Counted from the first letter of the stretch, positions 27,765-36,884 are shown. The stretch: DNA of 64,000 nucleotides from Tsuneonella dongtanensis (GCF_001698205.1 NZ_CP016591.1:744001-808000); one strand, 5' to 3'. Notes: generated from the letters alone by a model not told the origin. A program made the numbers and translations.

Positions 27765-28645
27765 CCCAACGATACGCGCATCTCGGGCAATCCGCGTGCG
27801 CCGGGATGCGCAAGGAACATGTCGCCGGCGTGGGGGTCTGCTTCCTCGGGGCTTCTCGCCAGGTCCGACCAGGCGCTGGTGATCGCAAGGACATCGAGAT
27901 CGGGCCCGCCGAATGCCGGACAGGTCGGTTGCAGTGCGGGCAGGGCTACATTCTGCGTCTCGCGGCCGGTCGCGGGGTCGAGGCAGATCACCCGGCTTCC
28001 ACCCCACAGCGCGACCCAGATGTTGCCCGCGGCATCGACACAGGCCCCGTCGGGCCACCCTTCCTCTGCGGTAAACTGCCGTACGACCCGATGGAACTCC
28101 GCTCGTTCACCATAGCGATAGGCGTTGAGCGTGCCGGTCGTGGTGTCGGTGTGGTACATGGTCGCACCGTCGGGGGACCAGCACAGCGCGTTGGTGATGG
28201 CGATGTTCTCGACCAGCGGCGTCAGCGACCTGTCGCGTTCGAGCCGCCACAGCGTGCCCAGGTGCGACCCACCCGCGGCTGCGGCGTCCTCGACCATGGT
28301 GCCAGCGACGAATCGGCCCTCGCGATCGACCCGCCCGTCGTTGAACCGCACGCCGGGGACCGCCTCGGGCTGCGCGAGCCATTCGAGCGCACCGCTGGCG
28401 ATTTCGTACCGGGCGAAGCCTTGCGAGAATGCGCCGACGATCACCCCTGCCTCTTCGGTCAGTGCAAGCGATCCGAGCCGGTGCGGCAATGCGTGCTGGT
28501 GGAGCGCGTGCTCCTTCCACTCCAGCCGGTAGAGCAGGCGGGCGTGGATGTCGGTCCAGATGAATTCCTGCGCCCGGTCGTCCCACACCACGCCTTCGCC
28601 AAGGCAATTGGCGACCGCGATCGGCTCTACGGTATGCTCAGACAT
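27761..28645 (-). CDS. SMP-30/gluconolactonase family lactonase (probable galactonolactonase)
   Basis: A 294-residue six-bladed propeller that hydrolyses aldonolactones. Metal ligands are visible: Glu in CLGEGVVWDD (about 16), Asn in VRFNDGRVD (about 102), and Asn/Asp in ITNALCWSPDGATMYHTDT. Next to the galactose dehydrogenase it should open D-galactono-lactone to galactonate, the second step of the oxidative route. It lies 38 bases downstream of pyruvate kinase on the same strand; a 14-bp palindrome (28660-28673) lies between them. Confidence 0.87.
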   Translation of the reverse strand: MSEHTVEPIAVANCLGEGVVWDDRAQEFIWTDIHARLLYRLEWKEHALHQHALPHRLGSLALTEEAGVIVGAFSQGFARYEIASGALEWLAQPEAVPGVRFNDGRVDREGRFVAGTMVEDAAAAGGSHLGTLWRLERDRSLTPLVENIAITNALCWSPDGATMYHTDTTTGTLNAYRYGERAEFHRVVRQFTAEEGWPDGACVDAAGNIWVALWGGSRVICLDPATGRETQNVALPALQPTCPAFGGPDLDVLAITSAWSDLARSPEEADPHAGDMFLAHPGARGLPEMRVSLG

Positions 28646-28683
28646 GGGCCGACCCTAGCGCCACGCGCGTGGCGGGCAAGCGG

Positions 28684-30138
28684 TCAGTCTTTGTGCCGCG
28701 ACAGTTCGTCGCCGGTCAGGGTGACGACGTGCAGCAGGTTGGTACTGCCGGGGGTCCCGAAGGGCACGCCCGCAAGCGCGATCAGCTTGCTGCCCGCTAC
28801 GCCGAAGCCGTGGCGCAGCGCCATGCGCTTGCCCTTGGCGATCATCTCTTCGAAGGACCCGATGTCCTTGGTCGCAACCGCGTGCGCGCCCCACAGCAAG
28901 CCGACGCGACGCGCTGTCTTCACCGAAGGGGTAAGGACCAGCATCGGCACGCTCGGACGTTCGCGCGCAACGCGGCGGGCGGTGCTGCCCGACCCTGTGA
29001 ACACGATGATTCCGCTGACCGCGACGGTATCGGCGATCGTCATGCAGGCATGGCTCAGCGCGTCGGCGGTGGTCCGGTCGGGCGGCGTGTCGAGCAGGCG
29101 CACGCGCTCGAGGTAGGCATCGTCGCGTTCGACCTGGGTGGCGATCCGGTCCATGATCGTGACCGCTTCCTCGGGCCATTCGCCGGCCGCGGTTTCCGCG
29201 CTCAGCATGACCGCGTCGGCGCCGTCGTAGACTGCGTTGGCGACGTCGGAGACTTCGGCCCGGGTCGGACTGGGGCTCTCGATCATCGATTCGAGCATCT
29301 GCGTCGCGACGATCACCGGCTTGCCGGCACCGCGTGCGGCATTGACGATCTTCTTCTGAAGAGGCGGCACTTCCCATGGTTCGAGCTCGACCCCCAGGTC
29401 GCCGCGCGCGACCATAATCCCGTCGGCCAGTTCGAGCAGTTCGGGAAGCCGCCGCACCGCGCTCGGCTTCTCGATCTTGGCGCAGAGGGCGCCATAGCCG
29501 CCCATGAGTTTGCGCGCTTCGGCAAGGTCTTCCGGGCGCTGGACGAAGGACAGGCCGATCCAGTCGACGCCCTGTCCGACCGCGAAGGCCAGGTCCTTGC
29601 GATCCTTCTCCGTCAGCGCCGGAATCGGCACCTCGGCATCGGGCACGTTCACTCCCTTGCGGTCGGAGATGACCCCGCCGACCTCGACCGAGCACAGGAT
29701 GCTGTCGGCTTCGGCCTTGATCACCTTCAGGCGGATCTTGCCGTCGTTGATCAGCAGCCGCTGGCCTTTCTGGAGCACCGCGAACAATTCAGGGTGGGGC
29801 AGCTCGACGCGGGTCTCGTCGCCCGGCGCGGGATTGCGGTCGAGCGTGAAATGGCCCGAGTGGCGGATCACCGCCTGCCCGTCCTTGAAGCACCCGACGC
29901 GCAGCTTGGGCCCTTGGAGGTCGGCGAGGATCGCGATCGGCCGCCCGCTCGATTTCTCGAGCTCGCGGATCGCCTTGATCGTCGCCGCGTGATCCTCGTG
30001 CGCGCCGTGGCTCATATTGACACGAAACGAGTCGGCGCCGGCCTTGAGAAGCTTCGCGAGCATTTCGGGGGATCGGCTCGCGGGGCCGATCGTGGCGAGG
30101 ACCTTGACCTTGCGGCTGCGCGGTTCGAGCTTCTGCAT
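28684..30138 (-). CDS. pyk: Pyruvate kinase
   Basis: Final ATP-forming step of glycolysis and of the lower branch fed by the KDPGal aldolase. The 484-residue protein starts MQKLEPRSRKVKVLATIGPA and shows FRVNMSHG, ILADLQGPKLRVG, the catalytic-lysine segment LCAKIEKPSA and VATQMLESM with the adjoining PTRAEVSDVANAV. The A, B and C domains are all complete. Divergent from the DUF1244 gene, with a 51-base promoter region. Confidence 0.96.
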   Translation of the reverse strand: MQKLEPRSRKVKVLATIGPASRSPEMLAKLLKAGADSFRVNMSHGAHEDHAATIKAIRELEKSSGRPIAILADLQGPKLRVGCFKDGQAVIRHSGHFTLDRNPAPGDETRVELPHPELFAVLQKGQRLLINDGKIRLKVIKAEADSILCSVEVGGVISDRKGVNVPDAEVPIPALTEKDRKDLAFAVGQGVDWIGLSFVQRPEDLAEARKLMGGYGALCAKIEKPSAVRRLPELLELADGIMVARGDLGVELEPWEVPPLQKKIVNAARGAGKPVIVATQMLESMIESPSPTRAEVSDVANAVYDGADAVMLSAETAAGEWPEEAVTIMDRIATQVERDDAYLERVRLLDTPPDRTTADALSHACMTIADTVAVSGIIVFTGSGSTARRVARERPSVPMLVLTPSVKTARRVGLLWGAHAVATKDIGSFEEMIAKGKRMALRHGFGVAGSKLIALAGVPFGTPGSTNLLHVVTLTGDELSRHKD

Positions 30139-30189
30139 CCTCGCCGCCTATGGCAAGGCGCGTGCGCAACACAAGATAAGTTAGGACCG

Positions 30190-30501
30190 ATGGATACGAA
30201 TTCCGATCTGCTCGACTCGCTGCCCGACGAGCAGGCCGCGGCGGCATTCCGCCGCCTCGTCCGCCACCTGCGGCATCGGAGCGATGCCCAGAACATCGAC
30301 CTGATGGGGCTCGCGGGGTTCTGCCGCAACTGCCTTGCCGACTGGATTCGCGACGCCGGCTATCCGGGCGACAAGGCCGAAGCGCGCGAAGTGATCCACG
30401 GAATGCCCGCCGACGAATGGAAATCGAAGCACCAGTCGCCTGCCACGCAGGAGCAGATCGACCGGATGGACGCGAGCCTGAAGCGCAACGCGGCGGAATA
30501 G
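30190..30501 (+). CDS. DUF1244 family protein
   Basis: A conserved 103-residue protein with the family core [20 protein letters not shown] and [15 protein letters not shown], followed by a charged tail ending ASLKRNAAE. The two Cys in FCRNC are a conserved feature of this family. All-helical fold; biochemical function unknown. ATG 30190 has AGGA upstream. It is the first gene rightward from the pyk promoter region, and is followed 96 bases later by another small conserved gene. Confidence 0.85.
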   Translation: MDTNSDLLDSLPDEQAAAAFRRLVRHLRHRSDAQNIDLMGLAGFCRNCLADWIRDAGYPGDKAEAREVIHGMPADEWKSKHQSPATQEQIDRMDASLKRNAAE

Positions 30502-30596
30502 TTTTCCACGCACTGCCGGACCGGGCTTCAAAGGCCTCGGTCGGCTGGCTATCGGACCGCCAACCGATTCTGTTTCACCGGAGCTTTGACAAGAAA

Positions 30597-30833
30597 ATGG
30601 CCGACGCCACCGACGACCGCCTGCGCCTGCTGATCGAGCGCATCGAACGCCTCGAGGAAGAGAAGAAGGGCATCGCGGACGACATTCGCGACGTGTACGC
30701 AGAGGCCAAGGCGGTCGGCTACGACGCCAAGATCATGCGCCAGATCGTCCGCCTGAGGAAGATGAAGCCCGACGACCGCGCCGAGATGGAAATGGTGCTC
30801 GACACCTACAAGGCGGCACTCGGTCTCGGCTGA
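30597..30833 (+). CDS. DUF2312 (UPF0335) family protein
   Basis: A 78-residue protein conserved across alphaproteobacteria: [22 protein letters not shown] forms an N-terminal coiled coil, followed by [25 protein letters not shown]. The second half resembles small DNA-binding helical domains (GapR-like proteins belong to DUF2312), so nucleoid association is a reasonable guess. A GGAG lies 12 bases before ATG 30597, slightly far. Confidence 0.88.
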   Translation: MADATDDRLRLLIERIERLEEEKKGIADDIRDVYAEAKAVGYDAKIMRQIVRLRKMKPDDRAEMEMVLDTYKAALGLG

Positions 30834-30874
30834 CGCCTGCGACCGCTGGTAAGGCGGCACCCGGGCTCGGCTGA

Positions 30875-31618
30875 TCAGCCGGCTCCCGCGAGCACCAGCG
30901 AAATGAACAGTGAGTTGTGGAGCATGTGCAGCAGGACGCTGCTCCACAGCCCGTGTTTGACCCGCAGGTAACCGAGCAGCAGCGCAAGTGCGAATTGCGG
31001 AAGGATCATCGGGAGCAGTGCGGCGCCGCCAGCGGCAAAGTTGCTCAGGTGGATCGCCGCGAAAGCGATCGCGCTGCCCCAGAAGAACCAGCCGAAGCGG
31101 CGCTGGAACCATGCGACCGCGGGGCGCTTGCGGAATACCGCCAGCGCCAGAATCGCCAGCATCGCGGCCAGCGCCCCTGCGCCGAGAAGCGGCAGGGCCG
31201 ATCCACTGCCCGCGTTGAACGCAGCTCCTGCGCCGAGGAACGTGAGCAGGGCGACGATGGTCAGCGGGGTCGCGATCAGGTGCCCGGGCCGCCCGGACAG
31301 CCAGCCGCGGAAAAGGATTTCCTCTCCGATCGGGGCGCCGATCACGATGAAGCCGATCATGCCGGGGGTCAGGTCGATCTCGCCGAGCAGGTGCTCGGGC
31401 ATTTCGAAGCCTAGCTGGAGCGCCAGTCCGATCGAGCCGAGCAGCACCGCCATGATCGCGAGGTCGAGCGCGAACAGCGGCAGCAGCGCCTTGAGTCCCC
31501 TCGCAAGACCAGGGTCCGCGCGGTCCGGCAATGCCGGGCTGCGAAGGAAGGCGGACCATGCGCGCCAGCTTGCCGGGGCGGGCAAAGCCCACCGGCCTCT
31601 TGTCGGTTGCCCGCTCAT
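30875..31618 (-). CDS. CPBP family intramembrane protease
   Basis: A 247-residue membrane protein with about seven helices. The CPBP motifs are present: IGEEILFRGWLSG (EEXXXR, catalytic Glu pair) near residue 110, and later FAAIHLSNFAAGG and WSSVLLHMLHNSLF with the His residues of motifs 2 and 3. Relatives of Rce1 cleave prenylated or other membrane-bound substrates; the substrate here is unknown. ATG 31618 is preferred; an in-frame start at 31651 adds 11 polar residues and lies 15 bases from the divergent yebC start. Confidence 0.83.
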   Translation of the reverse strand: MSGQPTRGRWALPAPASWRAWSAFLRSPALPDRADPGLARGLKALLPLFALDLAIMAVLLGSIGLALQLGFEMPEHLLGEIDLTPGMIGFIVIGAPIGEEILFRGWLSGRPGHLIATPLTIVALLTFLGAGAAFNAGSGSALPLLGAGALAAMLAILALAVFRKRPAVAWFQRRFGWFFWGSAIAFAAIHLSNFAAGGAALLPMILPQFALALLLGYLRVKHGLWSSVLLHMLHNSLFISLVLAGAG

Positions 31619-31665
31619 GCGGCTAATGCGCCCCCGTTCCGAAATCGTCATCCAAGAACGGACCC

Positions 31666-32409
31666 ATGGCAGGCCATTCCAAATTCAAAAATATTATGCA
31701 CCGCAAGGGCGCGCAGGACAAGAAGCGCTCGGCGATGTTCTCCAAGCTCAGCCGCGAGATCACCGTCGCCGCCAAGATGGGCGCGCCCGATCCCGACATG
31801 AACCCGCGACTGCGGCTGGCGATCAACAACGCCAAGGCGCAGTCGATGCCCAAGGACAACATCCAGCGCGCGATCGACAAGGCCGCGGCGGCCGGCGGCG
31901 AGGACTACGAGGAAATCCGCTACGAGGGCTACGGCCCCGGCGGCGTGGCCCTCATCGTCGAGGCGCTGACCGATAATCGCAACCGCACCGCGACCAACGT
32001 GCGCACCGCGTTCAGCAAGAACGGCGGTAACCTCGGCGCGAGCGGCGCGGTGAGCCACGGGTTCGAGCGAAAGGGACTGATCGAATACGGCCCCGGCGCT
32101 GGCGACGAGGACAAGGTCCTTGAAGCCGCGATCGAGGCGGGCGCGGACGATGTCGAGAGCGGCGAGGACGGCCACACTATCTGGACCGATATGGAAGCGC
32201 TGCACGAGGTCGCCGGTGCGCTCGAGAAGACGCTCGGGGAGGCAGAATCGGTCAAGCTGGCGTGGAAGCCCAACATCACCGTGGCGCTCGACGAGAGCAA
32301 TGCCGCTACCCTCCTCAAGCTCGTCGACACGCTCGACGACGACGATGACGTCCAGACCGTCTGGGGCAACTACGAAGTCAGCGACGAGATCATGGAAAAG
32401 CTTTCCTGA
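31666..32409 (+). CDS. yebC: YebC/PmpR family protein
   Basis: A 247-residue member of the TACO1/YebC family, linked both to transcription control and to rescue of ribosomes at difficult motifs. Starts [21 protein letters not shown], followed by [20 protein letters not shown] and [23 protein letters not shown]. An acidic C-terminal half completes the three-domain protein. It heads a rightward run containing ruvC, the usual partner of yebC. Confidence 0.95.
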   Translation: MAGHSKFKNIMHRKGAQDKKRSAMFSKLSREITVAAKMGAPDPDMNPRLRLAINNAKAQSMPKDNIQRAIDKAAAAGGEDYEEIRYEGYGPGGVALIVEALTDNRNRTATNVRTAFSKNGGNLGASGAVSHGFERKGLIEYGPGAGDEDKVLEAAIEAGADDVESGEDGHTIWTDMEALHEVAGALEKTLGEAESVKLAWKPNITVALDESNAATLLKLVDTLDDDDDVQTVWGNYEVSDEIMEKLS

Positions 32410-32440
32410 TGGCCGCCACGATAAACGTGGCGGTGGGCTG

Positions 32441-32794
32441 ATGAGTTGGGCGGTCATCGCCAAGGCGCTTCTTGCCGGGGCAATGATCGCCGCCATTTCG
32501 GAGATCGGCCGGCGACTTCCCGCGACCGCGGCGATCGTCGCGTCGCTACCGCTGGTCTCGGTGCTCGGCATGGTGTTCCTGTGGCAGGCGAAACCCGATG
32601 CCGAGAACATGGCGATCCATTCGGCGGCGACCTTCTGGTACGTGCTGCCGAGCCTGCCGATGTTCCTCGCGATCCCGGTGATGCTTCGCTCGGGCATGAA
32701 CTTCTATCTCGCCCTGGCGCTCGGCTGCGCGCTGACCGTGGTGCTTTACCTCGCCATGATGCAGGTCGGCCCGCGATTCGGGCTCAGGCTGTGA
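32441..32794 (+). CDS. DUF3147 family small membrane protein
   Basis: A 117-residue integral membrane protein with about four helices (2-22, 30-50, 62-84, 88-110). The segment ATAAIVASLPLVSVLGMVFLWQ and the LPSLPMFLAIPVMLRSGMNF stretch match the DUF3147 family. Function unknown. It lies between yebC and ruvC, an insertion into an otherwise common pair. No clear ribosome site precedes ATG 32441. Confidence 0.8.
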   Translation: MSWAVIAKALLAGAMIAAISEIGRRLPATAAIVASLPLVSVLGMVFLWQAKPDAENMAIHSAATFWYVLPSLPMFLAIPVMLRSGMNFYLALALGCALTVVLYLAMMQVGPRFGLRL

Positions 32795-32818
32795 CGATGC
32801 GCCCGTGATCATGCGCCC

Positions 32819-33289
32819 ATGATCATTCTGGGCCTCGACCCATCGCTCTCGTGCACCGGGTGGGGAGTCATCCGGGTCGAGGGATCGCGCACGACCCACC
32901 TCGCCAACGGGCAGGTGCCGACCGATACCAAGGCCGCGATGCCCGAGCGGCTGCATCACCTGCACGATGCCATCGCGGCGATTCTTGCCACCCATGCGCC
33001 CGACCGGGTGGCGGTGGAGGAGGTTTTCGCCAACAAGAACCCGCAATCGACCCTGAAGCTGGCGCAGGCGCGCGGTGCGGTGCTCGCCGCGTGCGGGCGC
33101 GCCGGCGTGCCGGTGCGTGAACACGCCGCCCGGCTGGTCAAGAAGGCCGTGGTCGGCACCGGCGGCGCGGAAAAGGCGCAGGTCCAGGCAATGCTCAAGG
33201 TGCTGCTGCCCGGTGTGGCGGTGGCCGGGGCTGACGCCGCCGATGCACTCGCCGTCGCGATCGCAGACGCGCATCTGGGAGAGCGCTGA
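32819..33289 (+). CDS. ruvC: Holliday junction resolvase RuvC
   Basis: Endonuclease that cuts four-way junctions made in recombination repair. The 156-residue protein starts [16 protein letters not shown] with the first catalytic Asp at 7, has [23 protein letters not shown] with the second acid, and ends with the third and fourth in [15 protein letters not shown]. Full family length. ruvA and ruvB are not in the window. The stop overlaps the next ATG by one base. Confidence 0.96.
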   Translation: MIILGLDPSLSCTGWGVIRVEGSRTTHLANGQVPTDTKAAMPERLHHLHDAIAAILATHAPDRVAVEEVFANKNPQSTLKLAQARGAVLAACGRAGVPVREHAARLVKKAVVGTGGAEKAQVQAMLKVLLPGVAVAGADAADALAVAIADAHLGER

Positions 33290-33597
33290 TGTTCCTAGTC
33301 GTCTTCCGCAACCGCAAGCGCGCCGATATCGACGCCGCCACCTATGCCGCCGACGCGGAAGCGATGGAAACCCAGGCCGCCACGCAGCCCGGCTACCTCA
33401 GCTTCAAGTCGTTCACCGCCGACGACGGCGAAGTCGTGGCGATCAGCGAATGGGAGGACGAAGCATCCGCCCGGGCCTGGGGGCGGCTTGCCGAACACCG
33501 CGCGGTCCAGCACAAGGGGCGGCAGGAATACTACGCGGAGTACACGCTGCTGGCTTGCGCCGACCCGCGCGTGCACCGCTTCGACGGACCGAAATAG
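33289..33597 (+). CDS. Antibiotic biosynthesis monooxygenase (ABM) domain protein
   Basis: A 102-residue ferredoxin-like-fold protein of the ABM family. Landmarks are the N-terminal FLVVFRNR strand, QPGYLSFKSFTADDGEVVAISEWEDEASARAW and HRAVQHKGRQEYYAEYTL. Members include quinol and heme monooxygenases, but many are uncharacterised; no specific substrate can be proposed. It overlaps ruvC by one base and precedes the ArsC-like gene by 13 bases. Confidence 0.8.
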   Translation: MFLVVFRNRKRADIDAATYAADAEAMETQAATQPGYLSFKSFTADDGEVVAISEWEDEASARAWGRLAEHRAVQHKGRQEYYAEYTLLACADPRVHRFDGPK

Positions 33598-33610
33598 CGG
33601 AGATCGGGAC

Positions 33611-33958
33611 ATGACCATCCACTTCTATGGCATCCCCAACTGCGACACGGTGAAGAAGGCGCGCGGCTGGCTCGATACGCAGGGCCACGCCTACACCTTC
33701 CACGACTACAAGAAGGAAGGCGCCGATCCGGACCTCGTCCGGAGCTGGGTCCACGCGGTCGGCTGGGAGCGCGTGCTCAACCGCCAGGGCACCACGTTCC
33801 GCAAGCTCGAGGCGGCGCAGAAGGAAAACCTCGACCAGGAACGCGCGATCCGGCTGATGGTCGCGCAGCCTTCCTGCATCAGGCGGCCCGTGCTCGACCA
33901 CCCGGGCGGATTGCTGGTCGGGTTCGACGCCGCCGAATGGGAAGCCGCCCTAGCGTGA
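33611..33958 (+). CDS. ArsC/Spx-like (YffB) thioredoxin-fold protein
   Basis: A 115-residue protein of the ArsC-like superfamily: MTIHFYGIPNCDTVKKARGW has the single active-type Cys at 11 (NCDTVKKA, as in YffB), followed by YTFHDYKKEGAD and the cis-Pro region SCIRRPVLDHPGGLLVGF. Unlike true arsenate reductases it lacks the Arg triad pattern, so glutathione-dependent redox chemistry is more likely than arsenate detoxification. Its TGA overlaps the pnuC GTG. Confidence 0.85.
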   Translation: MTIHFYGIPNCDTVKKARGWLDTQGHAYTFHDYKKEGADPDLVRSWVHAVGWERVLNRQGTTFRKLEAAQKENLDQERAIRLMVAQPSCIRRPVLDHPGGLLVGFDAAEWEAALA

Positions 33959-34521
33959 GCCCGCTGGAAATCGCCGGGACGGTCCTCGGCCTCATCAACA
34001 TCGTCCTGCTGATCCGCCGGTCGGTGTGGAACTTCCCCGTCGCGATGGCGATGGTGAGCTGCATCGGCGTGGTCCTGTTCGGCGCCCGGCTCTATGCCGA
34101 GGCAGGATTGCAGGTCTTCTTCTTCGTCGTGAACGCCTGGGGCTGGTGGATGTGGAGCCGCGCGAAGGGCCGGGGGGACACGGTACCGGTGCGCTGGCTC
34201 GACTGGCCTTCGCGGATCGGGTGGGCAGCCGGGGCGGCAATTTTCAGCGTGCTGCTCGGCCTTGCCCTGGCGCGCTGGACCGACGCGGCGCTGCCGATGG
34301 CCGACAGCGCGGTCGCGGGGATGAGCGTCGTCGCGCAGATCCTCCTCGGCCTGCGCCGGATCGAGAACTGGGTGCTGTGGATCGTCATCGACGTCGTCTC
34401 GATCGCGCTTTACCTCGATCGCGGGCTCAACCTGCTCGCGGCGCTATACTTCGCCTTCCTCGTGCTGTCGGTTGTCGGACTGCGCGAATGGACCCGTTCG
34501 ACACGCATGGAGACGGCATGA
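33955..34521 (+). CDS. pnuC: PnuC-family nicotinamide riboside transporter
   Basis: A 188-residue membrane protein with about seven helices and the PnuC motifs NAWGWWMWSRAKG and RRIENWVLWIVIDVVSIALY, whose aromatic and Asn residues bind nicotinamide riboside. Start GTG 33955 overlaps the previous stop by four bases. An ATG six codons earlier is possible but would overlap more. The next gene is a riboside kinase-like ATPase that overlaps by four bases, which makes nicotinamide riboside the likely cargo. Confidence 0.92.
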   Translation: MSPLEIAGTVLGLINIVLLIRRSVWNFPVAMAMVSCIGVVLFGARLYAEAGLQVFFFVVNAWGWWMWSRAKGRGDTVPVRWLDWPSRIGWAAGAAIFSVLLGLALARWTDAALPMADSAVAGMSVVAQILLGLRRIENWVLWIVIDVVSIALYLDRGLNLLAALYFAFLVLSVVGLREWTRSTRMETA

Positions 34522-35027
34522 TCCGCGTTTGCTTTCACGGCGCCGAGAGTACCGGCAAGACCTCGCTTGCCCAAGTTCTGGCAGAAGAGTGGAACTGTAC
34601 CCTGGTGCCCGAATACGGGCGCATCCACGCGGAAACCAAGGGCACGGACTTCACGCTCGAGGATCTCAAGGACATCGCCCGCGAGCAGGACCGGCTGATG
34701 CAGGCGGCTTGCGAATCCGCGCCGCCGCTCGTCCTGCTCGACACCGATCCGCTGATGACCGCCGCCTGGGCCCAGATGCTGTTCGGGAAGATACCGCCTG
34801 AGTTGCTCGCCTATGACAAGGCCGACCTCTACCTTCTGTTCGCGCCCGACGTGCCGTGGGAGTTTGACGGCACGCGGTTCTTCGGTTTGCCTGAAGCGCG
34901 CGCGGATTTCGCTGCGCTGGCCGAAGACCTGCTGGTCCGCAGCGGCGTCCGGTTTCAGGTGATCGAGGGCACCTGGGACGAGCGGGAGGCTGAAGCCCGC
35001 GCCGCGATCGCCGGCGCGCTCGGATGA
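34518..35027 (+). CDS. NadR-like nicotinamide riboside kinase domain protein
   Basis: A 169-residue P-loop kinase that matches the C-terminal ribosylnicotinamide kinase half of NadR. Walker A is HGAESTGKTSLAQ at residues 7-19, then VPEYGRIHAE (substrate site), LLDTDPLMTAAW and LYLLFAPDVPWEFDGTR. The adenylyltransferase and HTH parts of NadR are absent. Coupled to pnuC, it should trap imported riboside as NMN. Confidence 0.87.
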   Translation: MIRVCFHGAESTGKTSLAQVLAEEWNCTLVPEYGRIHAETKGTDFTLEDLKDIAREQDRLMQAACESAPPLVLLDTDPLMTAAWAQMLFGKIPPELLAYDKADLYLLFAPDVPWEFDGTRFFGLPEARADFAALAEDLLVRSGVRFQVIEGTWDEREAEARAAIAGALG

Positions 35028-35059
35028 GGTTCAGCTTTGCCGGGGCAAGAGGCGCTCCC

Positions 35060-36082
35060 ATGCGAACGCTGATCATCCTCGCCGCTCTCCTCGCTGCCGT
35101 CCCCGCGCAGGCGCAGCTCGTCATCGCCCACCGCGGCGCAAGCGGAGAGCGGCCCGAGCACACGCTCGCCGCCTACGAGCGTGCGATCGACGCAGGCGCC
35201 GATTTCATCGAGCCCGACCTGGTGGTGACCAAGGACCTCGTCCTTGTCGCGCGGCACGAGAACGAGCTGTCCGACACCACCGACGTCGCGAGTCGCGAGG
35301 AGTTCGCTGCTCGCCGCAAGACTGCCGAGATCGACGGCCAGTTGATTACGGGATGGTTTGCCGAGGACTTCACCCTCGCCGAATTGCGCACTTTGCGCGC
35401 GAAGGAGCGGCTACCCGGCTTGCGCCGCGCGAACGCACGCTACGACGGACTGTACCAGGTGCCGACTTTCGCCGAGATCGTGTCGCTGGTGCGCGCCAAA
35501 TCGGCCGAAAGCGGACGGACCGTGGGCCTATATCCCGAGCTCAAACACCCGACCTTCCTGCTCCAGCAGGGCATCGACAGCGTCGACCTGTTTGTCTCCG
35601 CGCTGAAGAAGGAGGGGCTCGATGGGAAGGCCATCCCGCTTTTCGTCCAGTGTTTCGAGGTCGCGCCGTTGCAGCGGCTCGACCGGTTGACCGACCTGCG
35701 GCTTGTCCAGCTTGTCGCTGCCGAAGGCGGCCCGGCGGACGAACCGGCGGTCTCCTATGCCGAGATGCTGTCCCTGAGCGGTCTCGCGCGGGTCAAGGAA
35801 TACGCCGACGCGATCGGGGCGAGCGCGTCGCTCGTGGTCGGGGTCGACGGCAAGCCGACCGCGCTCGTCGCCACGGCGAAGGCGGCGGGCCTCCCGGTGC
35901 ACGCGTGGACTTTGCGCAAGGAAAACGCCTACCTGCCACCGGCGTTGCGCAACGGCACCGACGAAGCCGCGACGGGCAACTACGCCGCTGCTTGGACCCT
36001 GCTGGCGGCAGCCGGAGTCGAAGCGATCTTCACCGACGACCCCGCGCTGGCGACCGCGCTCAGGCGCTCCGCGTCGCGGTGA
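35060..36082 (+). CDS. glpQ: Glycerophosphodiester phosphodiesterase, periplasmic
   Basis: Hydrolyses deacylated phospholipids to glycerol 3-phosphate and an alcohol. The 340-residue GDPD barrel begins after a signal peptide (MRTLIILAALLAAVPAQAQ). LVIAHRGASGERPEHTLAAY carries the catalytic His and metal ligands, FIEPDLVVTKD the metal Glu and Asp, and ARHENELSDTTD the second His. ATG 35060 opens directly into the signal peptide and has AGAGG upstream; ATG 35024, overlapping the previous stop, would add 12 residues. The end overlaps ubiG by 23 bases, convergently. Confidence 0.92.
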   Translation: MRTLIILAALLAAVPAQAQLVIAHRGASGERPEHTLAAYERAIDAGADFIEPDLVVTKDLVLVARHENELSDTTDVASREEFAARRKTAEIDGQLITGWFAEDFTLAELRTLRAKERLPGLRRANARYDGLYQVPTFAEIVSLVRAKSAESGRTVGLYPELKHPTFLLQQGIDSVDLFVSALKKEGLDGKAIPLFVQCFEVAPLQRLDRLTDLRLVQLVAAEGGPADEPAVSYAEMLSLSGLARVKEYADAIGASASLVVGVDGKPTALVATAKAAGLPVHAWTLRKENAYLPPALRNGTDEAATGNYAAAWTLLAAAGVEAIFTDDPALATALRRSASR

Positions 36083-36833
36083 CGATGTAGTTCAGCGCCA
36101 AGTCGGCGGAGAGGTGCAGGCCCTTCGTCGGCGAGAAGGCGATGCCCCGGGGTTCTCCCATCGTAAGCCCTGCCGCGGCAAGCAGGCTCGCGAGTTCGTC
36201 GGGGGTGACGAAATCGTCCCAATGATGCGTGCCCCTCGGCACCAGCCCCACCGCTTCCGCGGCGCCGACCAGCAGCAGGCGCGACTGCGCGGTGCGGTTG
36301 GGGGTGGAGAGCACCATCAGCCCGCCGGGTGAGAGGCGCGCGGCGAGGTCGGTGACGAACGCGGGCTTGTCGGCGACGTGCTCGATCACCTCCATGCTGG
36401 TGACGAGGTCGAAGGTCCCGATGTCGAGCGCGCCGACTTCCCCCGCCATGTAGCGCACGTCGATGCCCGCACCCTCGGCGTGCGCCGCGGCCGCGGCCAC
36501 GTTCTCGGGTGCCGCGTCGATCCCCGTGACCTGCGCGCCGAGGCGGGCGAGCGGCTCGCACAGCAGCCCCGCGCCGCAACCGACGTCGAGCGCGGCCTTG
36601 CCCGCGAGCGGCCGTACGCTGCCGTTCGTGCCCCAGTGCGCGTCCACCGCGTCGCGAATGAAGCCCAGGCGCACCGGGTTCAGCCGGTGGAGCATCGCCG
36701 ACGAACCCTTCGGATCCCACCACTCCGCCGCCAGCTTGCCGAAGTGCGCCGCCTCGCCGGGCCGTATGGTAACGGGGCGGATCGTTTGGCCGCCAGAAGT
36801 TTTGGTATCGGCGGGCGTGGTTGCATCGCTCAT
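36060..36833 (-). CDS. ubiG: Ubiquinone biosynthesis O-methyltransferase UbiG
   Basis: Performs both O-methylations in ubiquinone synthesis. The 257-residue protein has HFGKLAAEWWDPKGSSAMLH, SAM motif I ALDVGCGAGLLCEPLARLGA near residue 70, YMAGEVGAL and MEVIEHVADKPAFV, all typical. Divergent from lysC, whose start is 51 bases away. Confidence 0.95.
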   Translation of the reverse strand: MSDATTPADTKTSGGQTIRPVTIRPGEAAHFGKLAAEWWDPKGSSAMLHRLNPVRLGFIRDAVDAHWGTNGSVRPLAGKAALDVGCGAGLLCEPLARLGAQVTGIDAAPENVAAAAAHAEGAGIDVRYMAGEVGALDIGTFDLVTSMEVIEHVADKPAFVTDLAARLSPGGLMVLSTPNRTAQSRLLLVGAAEAVGLVPRGTHHWDDFVTPDELASLLAAAGLTMGEPRGIAFSPTKGLHLSADLALNYIVTATRSA

Positions 36834-36884
36834 GCCTCGCCCCTAACAGCGCGAGCGATAGTCATCCAGCAGGAGCTTGGCAGC

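Noticed and set aside
28660-28673. Palindrome GCCACGCGCGTGGC between pyk and the lactonase gene as a terminator
   Set aside because: It has no loop and no T tract, so it is unlikely to terminate transcription; it could be a protein-binding site, but nothing supports one.
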